Of a DNA stretch of 64,000 nucleotides, positions 9,500 to 17,718 are shown in pieces. The stretch covers positions 1-64,000 of the forward strand of contig SUYL01000039.1 in NCBI GenBank assembly GCA_015060445.1. Direction: 5' to 3'. A model generated the notes under the pieces. It searched no databases and had not been told where the DNA came from. It saw only the letters and a list, made by a program, of their open reading frames with translations. Position 1 is the first letter of the stretch; every line of letters starts with the position of its first letter. Source of the DNA: Bacteroidales bacterium (GTDB lineage Bacteria > Bacteroidota > Bacteroidia > Bacteroidales > UBA932). The position numbers and the translations under genes are program-made.

Positions 9500-9507
9500 T
9501 AAATTTG
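9500..9507 (+). promoter_or_regulatory. Candidate cstA -7 box
   Basis: TAAATTTG matches TAnnTTTG. Transcription would begin at about 9512-9514. This argues against the TTG start at 9510 and for ATG 9528 in cstA. Confidence 0.55.
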
Positions 9508-9527
9508 TATTGAAAAAATTAAAGGAT

Positions 9528-10958
9528 ATGATTACATTTCTGGTTTCAATATCTGTACTTATTGCAGGGTATTTTACTTATGGCAAGTTTATAGACAAAT
9601 TCTTTGGGGCTGACCCTTCGCGCAGAACACCGGCGGTGGAGATTGCAGATGGGGTTGATTATCAGGTTATAAAGCCATGGAAGATATTTATCATACAGTT
9701 TCTCAACATTGCCGGGTTGGGGCCTGTTTTTGGTGCAATAATGGGTGCTGCATATGGTCCTATAGCATATTTGTGGATTGTGTTGGGATGCATCTTCATG
9801 GGAGCATCGCATGATTATGTTGCCGGAATGCTTTCGCTCAGACATAAGGGGGCAAGCCTTAATGAGGTAATTGGAATGTATCTTGGCAAAGGGTTTACAA
9901 AGTTCCTTACAGTGGTGATTATTGCACTGCTGTTTGCTGTTGGAACTTCATTCATAAGCGGTCCGGCAGGATTGCTCCAACAGTTGTCGGGATGGGATAT
10001 AAAGATTTGGTTGACAGTTATTTTCATTTATTATATAATTGCAACCCTCCTCCCGATAGACAAAATTATTGGAACAATATATCCTTATATGGGGGCAGTG
10101 CTGCTCTTTATGGCGGTGGCCATTGGCGGAACCATGTTGGTAAAAGGGTTTGCAGGAGATCTCACCCTTGTGGAACTCACACCGGAAACTTTCCATAATT
10201 ATAAATCCAACGCAAGTGAGTATATGCTCATCCCTATGCTTTTTATTGTGATTTCCTGCGGCGCAATAAGCGGTTTTCATGCAACCCAGTCGCCTCTTAT
10301 GGCACGCTGTATGAGCAATGAGAAGTATGGACGCCCAATTTTCTATGGGGCAATGATAGCGGAGGGGGTTGTAGCATGTATCTGGGCAACTGCTGCAATG
10401 GCATATTTTGGTGGTCCTGAGCAGTTGAACGCAATGGCTGATGCCGGAAACACCCCTGCCATAATTGTAAACAGCATTTGTGAGAGTTGGCTGGGCAAGG
10501 CAGGTGCGGTAATAGCAATTTTGGGTATTGTGGTGTGCCCTATAACTTCCGGCGATACAGCATTCAGGAGTCTGAGACTTCTGCTTGCGGACGCCATAGG
10601 GTATTCCCAGAAACCAATAAAGAACAGGATAATCATATGTCTTCCTATATTCCTTGTGGCATTCATAAGTTGTAATGTAGATTTCTCAATCATATGGACA
10701 TATGTGGGAATAAGCAACCAGTTGCTGGCTGCCACAACATTATGGGCATGTGCAGTATACCTTACAACAGTTGGAAAGAGCCATTGGGTAATGTCGCTTC
10801 CGGCAATGTTCATCACATATATGAGCGTATGTTTCCTACTCATTGCCCCTAATGTACAGGGTGGTCTTAATCTTGAGCCTGTTGTGGGTTATATAGGAGG
10901 AGCAGTGGCAACATTGCTTTGTGCAGGTCTGTTTTTCAGAAAAGCAGTTTCCCGATAG
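9528..10958 (+). CDS. cstA: CstA-family carbon starvation/peptide transporter
   Basis: This 476-residue polytopic membrane protein begins MITFLVSISVLIAGYFTYGKF. It holds the CstA hallmarks QFLNIAGLGPVFGAIMGA and SHDYVAGMLS and a late GDTAFRSLRLLLADA segment. It is shorter than the E. coli protein, as is usual in Bacteroidota. The family imports peptides or pyruvate under starvation; which applies here is unknown. An alternative TTG start at 9510 is disfavoured by the promoter position. Confidence 0.9.
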   Translation: MITFLVSISVLIAGYFTYGKFIDKFFGADPSRRTPAVEIADGVDYQVIKPWKIFIIQFLNIAGLGPVFGAIMGAAYGPIAYLWIVLGCIFMGASHDYVAGMLSLRHKGASLNEVIGMYLGKGFTKFLTVVIIALLFAVGTSFISGPAGLLQQLSGWDIKIWLTVIFIYYIIATLLPIDKIIGTIYPYMGAVLLFMAVAIGGTMLVKGFAGDLTLVELTPETFHNYKSNASEYMLIPMLFIVISCGAISGFHATQSPLMARCMSNEKYGRPIFYGAMIAEGVVACIWATAAMAYFGGPEQLNAMADAGNTPAIIVNSICESWLGKAGAVIAILGIVVCPITSGDTAFRSLRLLLADAIGYSQKPIKNRIIICLPIFLVAFISCNVDFSIIWTYVGISNQLLAATTLWACAVYLTTVGKSHWVMSLPAMFITYMSVCFLLIAPNVQGGLNLEPVVGYIGGAVATLLCAGLFFRKAVSR

Positions 10959-11047
10959 GAAGATATGCTTCCCGACAGTGTACTGTTGCTGTTCTGTAGG
11001 GGGGACTGTGTACCCCGTAGGATGAGGCTGCTGTAGGCAGATACCTC

Positions 11048-11150
11048 CGGCCGGCACCCTGTGGCGGATTCTTGCGGCCGGGCACCCTTTGGCAGACATC
11101 CTGCGGCCGGCACCTTGTGGCATGACCTTCGGGCGATACCCTCCGGCAGA
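11048..11150. repeat. GC-rich imperfect tandem repeat, about 28 bp x 4
   Basis: The unit resembles CGGCCGGCACCCTGTGGC plus about ten variable bases, with four diverging copies. It fills the gap between cstA and the end of asnA. No gene is seen here. Confidence 0.75.
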
Positions 11151-11154
11151 TGGA

Positions 11155-12195
11155 TTACAGGAGATATACCCCGGCATCTGCACAGGCGTTGCGGGTTGCA
11201 TCATCCCAAACACCGCTCTGGACCTCTCCAATATGGCATTTCCCCATAAGTAACATGCACAGGCGGCTTTGGCCTATGCCACCACCAATTGTCTGGGGCA
11301 GTTTGCCCTCAAGCAGCAATGAGTGGAACATCAGTTTGCTCCGTTCCATATTGCCGCTTATTTCCAACTGTTTCTCCAACGCCGCCGGGTTAACCCTTAT
11401 CCCCATTGAGGAGATTTCAAAAGCGGAATCCAGCACAGGATTATATATGAGGATATCTCCATTCAAGCCGCATAATCCGTCGGGAGTAGGGGTGCTCCAG
11501 TCATCATAGTCTGAGGAGCGGGTGTCGTGCAGGGTGCCGTCACCCAATGCACATCCTATACCCTGAATGAATACTGCACCATATTTTTTACAAATTTCAT
11601 GTTCCCTCTCTTTAGGGGTGAGACCAGGATATTCCTGGCGGAGTTCCTCGGCATGCATAAAATGAATTTCGTCGGGAAGAAACGGGGTGAAAACGGGATA
11701 TTGTTCACATAAAAGGTACTCTGTATGTTTGAGCGCCTTGTAGATGCTCTCTACCGTTTGGTGCAGGTATTCTGTGGTACGTTCACTCTCCAGCATCACC
11801 TTCTCCCAATCCCACTGGTCAACATAAATGGAGTGGATATTGTCCAGTTCCTCGCACGGGCGGAGAGCATTCATATCTGTATAAATACCTTTCCCTGCCT
11901 CAATATGATGTCTCCAGAGGGTATATCTCTTCCATTTTGCAAGTGACTGCACAATCTCAACCTTCTTTCCCTCTCCAAGATCATTTACGGCAAAAGTTAC
12001 CGGGGCCTCTACTCCCGACAAATTGTCATTCAACCCCTTGTTTGCCTCCACCACCAGCGGAGCAGTTACCCTCCTGAGTTTTAATTGTGCCGAAAGGTGC
12101 TGCTGGAAAGTATCCTTTATAAATTTGATGGCCCTCTCTGTCTGCCATACATCCAGTTTTGAAACATATCCCTGCGGAATGAAAAATTTTCCCAT
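11155..12195 (-). CDS. asnA: Aspartate-ammonia ligase (asparagine synthetase A)
   Basis: This enzyme makes asparagine from aspartate, ammonia and ATP. ATG 12195 (MGKFFIPQGYVSKLDVWQTE) matches the family start; an upstream ATG at 12210 would add five residues. The 346-residue length is right. Family stretches include LRRVTAPL, KWKRYTLWRHHIEAGKGIYTDMNA, YVDQWDWE and the late GGGIGQSRLCMLLM. The transcript appears to start near 12526 and to carry a leader peptide, a terminator and a tandem repeat before this gene, which points to control by asparagine supply. Confidence 0.95.
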   Translation of the reverse strand: MGKFFIPQGYVSKLDVWQTERAIKFIKDTFQQHLSAQLKLRRVTAPLVVEANKGLNDNLSGVEAPVTFAVNDLGEGKKVEIVQSLAKWKRYTLWRHHIEAGKGIYTDMNALRPCEELDNIHSIYVDQWDWEKVMLESERTTEYLHQTVESIYKALKHTEYLLCEQYPVFTPFLPDEIHFMHAEELRQEYPGLTPKEREHEICKKYGAVFIQGIGCALGDGTLHDTRSSDYDDWSTPTPDGLCGLNGDILIYNPVLDSAFEISSMGIRVNPAALEKQLEISGNMERSKLMFHSLLLEGKLPQTIGGGIGQSRLCMLLMGKCHIGEVQSGVWDDATRNACADAGVYLL

Positions 12196-12240
12196 AATCC
12201 CAATCTCCAAAAAGATGCTCCGTATTGCTGCCAGTCACTA

Positions 12241-12377
12241 CCGGTTGCCTCGGGCGCTACCTGCAGTTGCCTTTGGCGGTTGCCTTTGCCGGTTGCCTCG
12301 GGCGCTGCCTGCGGTTGCCTTTGGCGGTTTCCTCAGGGCGCTGCCTGTGGTTGCCTTTGCCGGTTGCCTTTGGCGGC
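12241..12377. repeat. GC-rich tandem repeat in the asnA leader
   Basis: Units of 12-13 bases like GGTTGCCTTTGGC are organised into a roughly 48-base higher-order unit with about three copies. It lies in the asnA 5'UTR between the attenuator and the start codon. Open frames through it are compositional. Confidence 0.85.
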
Positions 12378-12383
12378 CGGAAC

Positions 12384-12415
12384 ACCAAAAAAAGGCCCTC
12401 ATTGCCGAGAGCCTT
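12384..12415 (-). terminator. Transcription attenuator of asnA
   Basis: On the minus strand AAGGCTCTC pairs with GAGGGCCTT (9 bp, one G-U pair) around a GGCAAT loop, followed by seven T. It lies between the leader peptide stop and asnA, where a terminator can only act to stop asnA transcription. Confidence 0.85.
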
Positions 12416-12438
12416 ATCATTTACATTAAAACATTTAC

Positions 12439-12522
12439 CTATAAAACAATAAGACTCCCCACTGCAACAAAAAGGTTATTGATGCAATTGTTTATAATGA
12501 TATTATTGTTGTAGAGTCTCAT
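12439..12522 (-). CDS. Asn-rich leader peptide of asnA
   Basis: This 27-residue ORF reads MRLYNNNIIINNCINNLFV and continues for eight residues to TAG. Seven of 27 residues are Asn, in three runs (5-7, 11-12, 15-16). It lies 23 bases before a strong terminator and directly precedes asnA, the arrangement of amino-acid leader peptides such as trpL or hisL. AGACTC in codons 2-3 can pair with GAGTCT near codons 22-24, offering an alternative to the terminator. Stalling at Asn codons is inferred to allow readthrough when charged tRNA-Asn is scarce. Confidence 0.82.
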   Translation of the reverse strand: MRLYNNNIIINNCINNLFVAVGSLIVL

Positions 12523-12530
12523 AACTGGTG

Positions 12531-12538
12531 CAAATCTA
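12531..12538 (-). promoter_or_regulatory. Candidate -7 box for the asnA leader
   Basis: TAGATTTG on the minus strand matches TAnnTTTG. Only eight bases separate it from the leader ATG, so the leader message would have almost no 5'UTR. No -33 TTTG is seen at 19 bases. Confidence 0.55.
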
Positions 12539-12595
12539 ATAAAAAATATTAGAGGTTGTACTGCTAATTCAAATTATTGGTAGAAAGTGAACTTC

Positions 12596-12750
12596 GTTAT
12601 CCTTGCATAATCTGTCGGGAAGCAAAGGAAGAGGGGTGGTTGAGGATAACGGGCCGATATGGGCCCGTTGTCCTTGGAGATTTTTTTAAAAGTACTCTGT
12701 AGGTAGTTGTGGTAGAGATTGCCATTAACTCATAAGGATAATGAATTTCA
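12596..12750 (+). repeat. Direct repeat A next to the REP transposase
   Basis: Bases 12596-12750 match 14169-14324: near-identical over the first 85 or so, diverged in the middle, and identical again at AAGGATAATGAATTTCA. The repeat holds TGTCGGGAAG and a 12-bp hairpin at 12644-12673 (GGATAACGGGCC and GGCCCGTTGTCC, loop GATATG). Such palindromes are typical REP-like substrates of these transposases. In the 582-base stretch 12523-13104, bases 12751-12821 show nothing further. Confidence 0.85.
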
Positions 12751-12821
12751 TTATAGTATCTGTCTGGCCGTTTTGCTGCTGATAATTCATTTTCACTTTG
12801 TGGCACTATCTCCCGACAGCG

Positions 12822-13034
12822 TCCCGCACCAGTGTGCTGCACCATCATCCCGCACCAGTGTGCTGCACCATCATCCCGCACCAGTGTGTTGCACCATCAT
12901 CCCGCACCAGTGTGTTGCACCATCATCCCGCACCAGTGTGCCGCACCGGTATTCCGCACCAGTGTGCCGCACCATCATCCCGCACCAGTGTGCTGCCCGG
13001 TATCCCGCACCATCATCCTGCACCAGTGTGCTGC
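12822..13034. repeat. 26-bp minisatellite, about eight copies
   Basis: The unit is CGCACCAGTGTGCTGCAC plus CATCATCC. Copies start at 12825, 12851, 12877, 12903, 12929, 12955, 12981 and about 13006, a constant 26-base step until the last. There are no unique spacers, so it is not CRISPR. Open frames through it reflect the repeat alone. Confidence 0.95.
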
Positions 13035-13104
13035 GTCAGGGCCAGTGGCTTGAGACAACATGTCCTGTATGTCTACACAGATGGTGGGCATGATTTTCCT
13101 ATGT

Positions 13105-14079
13105 TTAAAGCAAATGTTTGGCTTCATCGTATAGCAGGCCACATATTCGTGCTATCTGTTTTGTTGAGCACAGGTATTTTCTTTTGAGGGTGCGGGCGAG
13201 TTTGAGCCGTTGGTGTGTGGAGAGGTTTCGGGAGAATTCTTCTCCGAGCAACTCTTTACAGGCTGCATTGCGGAGCATACGCAGTTCCTGCATTGGGATG
13301 GATAGATTGGATATGTTGCTTTGTCTGGATTCTATGTATGACTCTTTACAGGTGTTGAGGAAGTAATTGAAACTTTTGTGGGTTTTGAATATTTTTTCAA
13401 CCACTTCATATGCAACATATTCTCCTGGGAAAACTATGTCATGGCAGATTTTTGCGTTTTGGAGTGTTTCGGGGTTTCTTGTTTTGAGGAATTTCCTTTT
13501 CTGGGTGAATGTAAGATGCTGCAGTTCCGTGAAATATGAAGGGACCTGCCATAGCGGTGAAGTCCAGTTGCATTTTGTGGAGCCTTTGAAATATAGTGGT
13601 GCACTTGACCAAGGGTAGTCCAATGCATTATAAGGTATTCCTCCTACAGGCGCATTCCTCAGAACATAGCAGATGGCTGTTTTCAGATATTGCCCGTTGT
13701 GTATCATCTGGTGGCTTATCTGTACATTTGCCAGTTTGTGTGATTCATTGAATCTTTCGCTTATAGCCCTTGATGTTATGTTTATGAAGTGGTGAATGAA
13801 TCTGTTGCATTCGTCAAACTGGCCATATAGGATAAAGTGTATGTGGGTATCCATGAGAGTAAATGCCAGAATGATTGCTTTGAACTTGTTGATTGTTACA
13901 AATATGCGGTTCATCCCATCTTTGAAGTCCCGTTCGTCGCAGAACATGTGGTCAATATTGTTGCCATTGGTGTAAAAGTGCCAGCAATTTCTGACTGGGA
14001 GATTTCTCCCTTTATAGGTTGGTTCATTAAGCCCTAAATCTTGCCCAATATTTCTGAGCAACTCATCTGTTTTCTTCAT
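13105..14079 (-). CDS. REP-associated tyrosine (Y1/HUH) transposase
   Basis: The 324-residue protein has the HUH metal motif as H79-I-H81 in LMDTHIHFILYG and a candidate catalytic Tyr138 in ICYVLRNAPVGG, which matches the RAYT/IS200-like Y1 domain. The C-terminal third has a DnaA-like or HTH character (LKLARTLKRKYLCSTKQIARICGL). Two hairpin-bearing direct repeats lie on either side, 12596-12750 and 14169-14324. Such enzymes nick single-stranded REP hairpins and are often domesticated. Confidence 0.85.
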   Translation of the reverse strand: MKKTDELLRNIGQDLGLNEPTYKGRNLPVRNCWHFYTNGNNIDHMFCDERDFKDGMNRIFVTINKFKAIILAFTLMDTHIHFILYGQFDECNRFIHHFINITSRAISERFNESHKLANVQISHQMIHNGQYLKTAICYVLRNAPVGGIPYNALDYPWSSAPLYFKGSTKCNWTSPLWQVPSYFTELQHLTFTQKRKFLKTRNPETLQNAKICHDIVFPGEYVAYEVVEKIFKTHKSFNYFLNTCKESYIESRQSNISNLSIPMQELRMLRNAACKELLGEEFSRNLSTHQRLKLARTLKRKYLCSTKQIARICGLLYDEAKHLL

Positions 14080-14168
14080 CTTCTACCTTGCGCCTCTAGT
14101 GGCCGCTCAAAAGTAAAGTTATGACTAAAATTTTTATTATGCAACTGCCGTTTGTATTCCTGAATTTT

Positions 14169-14324
14169 GTTGTCCTTGCTGAACCTGTCGGGAAGCAAAG
14201 GAAGAGGGGTGGCTGAGGATAACGGGCCGATATGGGCCCGTTGTCCTTGGAAATATTTTAGAATGCCTTCAGAAGAGGTTTCTGGTGGGGGAGGGGAATA
14301 GGGTTGTAAGGATAATGAATTTCA
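14169..14324 (+). repeat. Direct repeat B next to the REP transposase
   Basis: This is the second copy of the element at 12596-12750, in the same orientation. Its hairpin is at 14217-14246 and it also carries TGTCGGGAAG (14186-14195). It lies upstream of the transposase start and 54 bases before cobU, so it may affect both. Confidence 0.85.
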
Positions 14325-14351
14325 GCAGAGATATTCTTAATTGGAATTTGC

Positions 14352-14359
14352 TATCTTTG
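14352..14359 (+). promoter_or_regulatory. Candidate -7 box of the cob operon
   Basis: TATCTTTG matches TAnnTTTG, 18 bases before cobU ATG 14378. No cobalamin riboswitch is visible between the transposase gene and cobU. Confidence 0.55.
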
Positions 14360-14377
14360 TAAGATAAATGTGATTCT

Positions 14378-15100
14378 ATGAAGAGAATTATTCTGGTTAC
14401 TGGTGGACAGCGTTCAGGGAAGAGTACATACGCTGAGAAAATTGTGCTGGAGATGGCGGCAAAGTCTGCGGGAGAGGGGCCTGATAGTGGCATGGTGCAA
14501 GGAGGCAGAGAGTCTGGTGGCATGGTGCCGGATGGCAGTGAGCCTGGTGGCATGGTGCAAGGAGACAGCGAGTCTGGTGGCATGGTGCCGGATGGCAGTA
14601 TGCATGCAGACGGCAGGGCGGTGTATATGGCCACTTCACGTATATGGGATGAGGAGTTTGCCCACAGAGTGAAACTGCATCAGCAGAGGCGAGGGGCGCA
14701 GTGGATAAATCTTGAGGAGCCCAAGTTCCTTAGCAGGCATAATGTTGCAGGGAGGGTTGTGCTTATAGATTGCGTAACTTTATGGAGTACAAATTTCTTT
14801 TTTGATTTGAGTACGGATATGGAGGGAAATGGCAATGTTACAATGTGTGCAGCAGAGGCGGAAGAGTCGGCAAATTTGGTGGAACTGGCATTGCAGCAGA
14901 TTAAAGGGGAGTTTGAGCGGTTTACTTCGCAGGATGCCATATTTGTTTTTGTTACTAATGAGATTGGGTTGTGCGGTGTTCCGGAGAACAGGGTGCAGAG
15001 GCAGTTTACAGATCTTTTGGGTTGGCTTAACCAGTATATTGCCTCCAGGGCAGATGAGGTTATTTTTATGGTGAGCGGTATCCCAATGAAGATAAAATAG
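14378..15100 (+). CDS. cobU: Adenosylcobinamide kinase/guanylyltransferase with repeat insert
   Basis: This enzyme phosphorylates adenosylcobinamide and makes adenosylcobinamide-GDP. The P-loop G9-GQRSGKS-16 and the segment [23 protein letters not shown], with the candidate guanylylated His, are present, as is the late [15 protein letters not shown]. The family is usually about 170-190 residues and this has 240. The excess is a low-complexity insert at residues about 38-75 (repeats of [16 protein letters not shown]) encoded by a 30-base tandem repeat that keeps the frame. It is first in cobUTSC. Confidence 0.92.
   Translation: MKRIILVTGGQRSGKSTYAEKIVLEMAAKSAGEGPDSGMVQGGRESGGMVPDGSEPGGMVQGDSESGGMVPDGSMHADGRAVYMATSRIWDEEFAHRVKLHQQRRGAQWINLEEPKFLSRHNVAGRVVLIDCVTLWSTNFFFDLSTDMEGNGNVTMCAAEAEESANLVELALQQIKGEFERFTSQDAIFVFVTNEIGLCGVPENRVQRQFTDLLGWLNQYIASRADEVIFMVSGIPMKIK
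14489..14602 (+). repeat. 30-bp in-frame tandem repeat inside cobU
   Basis: Four units start with GGCATGGTG at 14489, 14519, 14549 and 14579. Units 1 and 3, and units 2 and 4, are most alike, suggesting duplication of a 60-base dimer. Each unit encodes ten residues, so the frame survives. Confidence 0.93.
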
Positions 15101-15108
15101 AACAGATT

Positions 15109-16341
15109 ATGAGAACTTTCAATATTTTTTCTCCCGATGAGGGGATGAGAGGTGCTTTGCAGATCAAGATAGACAATCTTACAAAGCCAAAAGGTTCCCT
15201 TGGAATGCTGGAGGAACTGGCCCTACAGGTGGGAATGATTCAACAGAGCCTGGAGCCTGAGTTGAGGAATCCCCAGCATATCCTTTTTGGTGCCGATCAC
15301 GGTATTCTGGAGGAGGGGGTGAGTTGCACTCCTAAGGAGGTTACCTGGCAGCAGATGGGGCATTTTCTCAAAGGGGGAGCAGGTATAAGTTTCCTTTGTG
15401 ACCAGCACGGTTTCAAACTGAATGTTGTGGACAGTGGTGTGGATTTTGATTTTCCCAAGGGGTGTGGAATTGTTGATGCCAAGATAAGGAAGGGGACACG
15501 CAATTTCCTGAAAGAGCCGGCTATGACAATGGAAGAACTTGAACTGGCCATTGAGCGTGGAGTGGAACAGGTTGATAAGGTTTTTGCCCAAGGGTGCAAT
15601 ATTGTTTCGTTTGGTGAGATGGGGGCAGGCAATACTTCCCCTTCATCCATGTGGATGAGTTATCTGGGGGGGATTCCCTTAAGGGAGTGTGTAGGTGCAG
15701 GAAGCGGTCTTGTCGGCAGCGCATTGCAACATAAACTGGAGGTGCTGGAGGCTGCTGCTGCAAATTATGAGGCATGGAAGGCCAGGATCTGTGGAAAGGT
15801 TGCGGCGTCCTGTACAGGTGCCGGAACGGCTCCCGGAGCAGAGGAGTTGCAGTTGGCTCCCGGGGCAGAGGAGTTGCAGTTGGCTCCTGGAGCAGAGGAG
15901 TTGCAATTGGCTCCCGGTGCAGAGGAGTTGCGGGTAGGGACAGGTGCGGGGAATTTGTCGGGAAGAAACAGGGAATATACATTGGAAATTATGCGCTGGT
16001 TTGGCGGATATGAGATGGTTATGGCTGTTGGAGGCATGTTGAGGGCTGCAGAACTAAAGATGACAATTCTGGTGGACGGTTTCATTATGACCAACTGCAT
16101 GCTGGCTGCCAGGGAACTCTATCCTGCGGTTACAGATTATGCCATATACGGGCACTGCGGTGATGAATCCGGACACAGGAGGGTACTGGATGTGTTGGGA
16201 GCAAAGCCAATTCTTAATCTTGGATTGAGGCTTGGTGAGGGGAGTGGTGCAATCTGTGCCTATCCTATAGTGGTTTCTGCAGTGAATATGATAAACCGGA
16301 TGGACAGTTTTAATGGAGCGGCGGTTACAAAATATTTTTAG
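15109..16341 (+). CDS. cobT: Nicotinate-nucleotide:lower-ligand phosphoribosyltransferase, with repeat insert
   Basis: This enzyme activates the cobamide lower ligand to its alpha-riboside phosphate. Family motifs are [33 protein letters not shown] and the catalytic glutamate E377 in RLGEGSGA. It has 410 residues against about 350 for the family. Residues 241-276 are four copies of APGAEELQL from a 27-base repeat, followed by a Gly-rich link with LSGR encoded by TTGTCGGGAAGA. Reading resumes correctly with [17 protein letters not shown]. It follows cobU by eight bases. Confidence 0.94.
   Translation: MRTFNIFSPDEGMRGALQIKIDNLTKPKGSLGMLEELALQVGMIQQSLEPELRNPQHILFGADHGILEEGVSCTPKEVTWQQMGHFLKGGAGISFLCDQHGFKLNVVDSGVDFDFPKGCGIVDAKIRKGTRNFLKEPAMTMEELELAIERGVEQVDKVFAQGCNIVSFGEMGAGNTSPSSMWMSYLGGIPLRECVGAGSGLVGSALQHKLEVLEAAAANYEAWKARICGKVAASCTGAGTAPGAEELQLAPGAEELQLAPGAEELQLAPGAEELRVGTGAGNLSGRNREYTLEIMRWFGGYEMVMAVGGMLRAAELKMTILVDGFIMTNCMLAARELYPAVTDYAIYGHCGDESGHRRVLDVLGAKPILNLGLRLGEGSGAICAYPIVVSAVNMINRMDSFNGAAVTKYF
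15829..15936 (+). repeat. 27-bp in-frame tandem repeat inside cobT
   Basis: Four units start with GCTCCCGG or GCTCCTGG and run through GCAGAGGAGTTG, nine codons each. Copies differ at only a few bases, so the expansion looks recent. Confidence 0.94.
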
Positions 16342-16344
16342 AAG

Positions 16345-17109
16345 ATGAAGAGGATTCTTGCTGCATTGATGTTTTTTACGAGGTTGCCTTTCTGGAGGCT
16401 GGTAACGGTAGAGAAGGAGTATTTCAGGAATGTGGTCAATTTCTGGCCTTATGCGGGAGTGGTTACAGGAACTGTGGGTGCCTGGGTTATGGTTGGAGCA
16501 TCTTTCATTTTGCCTCCGGTTGTGGCAGTGATTTTGGGCGTTGCAGCGCGTGTCCTTGTAACAGGAGCACTTCATGAGGACGGCCTTGCAGATTTTTTTG
16601 ATGGCTTTGGAGGAGGTACAGACAGGGATGCAATCCTCAGAATCATGAAGGATTCCCATATAGGGAGTTACGGGGTAATAGGACTGGTCTTTTATTTTGC
16701 CCTTCTGGTGGCAACCCTTTCATCTATGCCAATTGCAATCTCTGCAGCACTGTTTTTCTGTGGAGACATTATGTGCAAGTTCATTTCAGGCAATATTGTA
16801 AATCTGCTGCCTTATGCCCGCACGGAACAGGAGAGCAAGAACAAACTGGTTTACAACAGGATTCCTGCACTGCTCCTTTTGGTGAATCTCGTTCTGGTAA
16901 TTCTCCTCATGTGGTGTTTCTACGGAACATATATTCCGGTTACGGCTATATATGCAGCAGCGGCCCCATGTGCAGTATTTTTCCTTGTAATTGTCTATTT
17001 GAAGAAAAAAATCCGGGGCTACACCGGAGATTGCTGCGGGGCAACTTTCCTTTTGTGTGAACTCTCGTTCTACCTCACTTCATTGGCAATAATAAACTCT
17101 CTGATGTAA
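16345..17109 (+). CDS. cobS: Adenosylcobinamide-GDP ribazoletransferase
   Basis: This integral membrane enzyme of 254 residues joins adenosylcobinamide-GDP to the alpha-riboside. The diagnostic run HEDGLADFFDGFGGG followed by IMKDSHIGSYG is complete and lies between hydrophobic segments. It starts three bases after cobT. Unlike cobU and cobT it carries no repeat insert. Confidence 0.96.
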   Translation: MKRILAALMFFTRLPFWRLVTVEKEYFRNVVNFWPYAGVVTGTVGAWVMVGASFILPPVVAVILGVAARVLVTGALHEDGLADFFDGFGGGTDRDAILRIMKDSHIGSYGVIGLVFYFALLVATLSSMPIAISAALFFCGDIMCKFISGNIVNLLPYARTEQESKNKLVYNRIPALLLLVNLVLVILLMWCFYGTYIPVTAIYAAAAPCAVFFLVIVYLKKKIRGYTGDCCGATFLLCELSFYLTSLAIINSLM

Positions 17110-17110
17110 T

Positions 17111-17653
17111 ATGGATGTTTATCTTGTAAGACATACTTCTGTAGATGTCCCCGGAGGGGTGTGTTATGGGCAGAGCGATGTGCCGTTGAAGGAGACTTTC
17201 CCCCAGGAAGGGGAGGGGGTTAAGGCCAAACTCAATGATCTTCTTCCCGACAAATCCATCCTGGATGCAGTCTATACCAGCCCTCTGAGCCGTTGTACCA
17301 GACTTGCCGAATTTTGCGGTTTTGCGGATGCAGTGAGGGAACCCAGAATTATGGAGATAAATTTTGGGGAGTGGGAGATGCAGGATTACAATTCCATACA
17401 GGATCCAAGACTGCAGGAGTGGTATGAAGATTATCTGCATGTAAGGGCTACCGGTGGGGAGTCATTTGAAGACCAGTTCAACAGGGTCTCTGCATTTCTG
17501 CAGGAGATAAAAGCCTCCGGCAAAAGCAAAGTATTGTGTTTCTGCCATGGTGGGGTGCTCATCTGTGCAAAAATCATCAGTGGCGCAATAACTCCGCAGG
17601 AGGCGTTCTCCTCGCTTGATGATTATGGGAGTGTGATAAAAATTACAATCTGA
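17111..17653 (+). CDS. cobC: Histidine phosphatase, probable alpha-ribazole phosphatase
   Basis: This 180-residue phosphoglycerate-mutase-like enzyme has the catalytic RHT motif near the N terminus (MDVYLVRHTS) and the second His in CFCHGGV. Its place one base after cobS supports the dephosphorylation step that ends cobamide nucleotide-loop assembly. A general phosphatase cannot be excluded on motifs alone. Confidence 0.85.
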   Translation: MDVYLVRHTSVDVPGGVCYGQSDVPLKETFPQEGEGVKAKLNDLLPDKSILDAVYTSPLSRCTRLAEFCGFADAVREPRIMEINFGEWEMQDYNSIQDPRLQEWYEDYLHVRATGGESFEDQFNRVSAFLQEIKASGKSKVLCFCHGGVLICAKIISGAITPQEAFSSLDDYGSVIKITI

Positions 17654-17668
17654 TTTGTGTATGTAAAT

Positions 17669-17703
17669 AATAAGGGGGGATCCGATGCGAATCTCCCCTT
17701 ATT
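17669..17703. terminator. Bidirectional terminator
   Basis: AATAAGGGGGGAT pairs with ATCTCCCCTTATT over 13 bp with one G-U pair, and ATTTATTT follows. It separates the convergent cob operon and MG2 genes. Confidence 0.85.
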
Positions 17704-17718
17704 TATTTGTCCGGCAGT

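Noticed and set aside
9510..9527. TTG start for cstA
   Set aside because: The -7 box at 9500-9507 would place the transcript start downstream of it.
12225..12452. Open frames through the repeat in the asnA leader
   Set aside because: Low-complexity shadows of the 12-13 bp repeat.
12822..13034. Possible CRISPR array
   Set aside because: Units are directly adjacent with no unique spacers, and there are no cas genes.
12798..13187. Open frames through the 26-bp repeat (Pro/His/Cys-rich)
   Set aside because: All three plus frames are open because the repeat lacks stops. There is no promoter or homology; they are compositional.
14080..14377. Cobalamin riboswitch ahead of cobU
   Set aside because: The gap holds only the REP-like repeat and a -7 box; no B12-box was found.
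14397..14672. Alternative frames over the cobU repeat
   Set aside because: Repeat shadows on both strands; only the cobU frame has the P-loop and family motifs.
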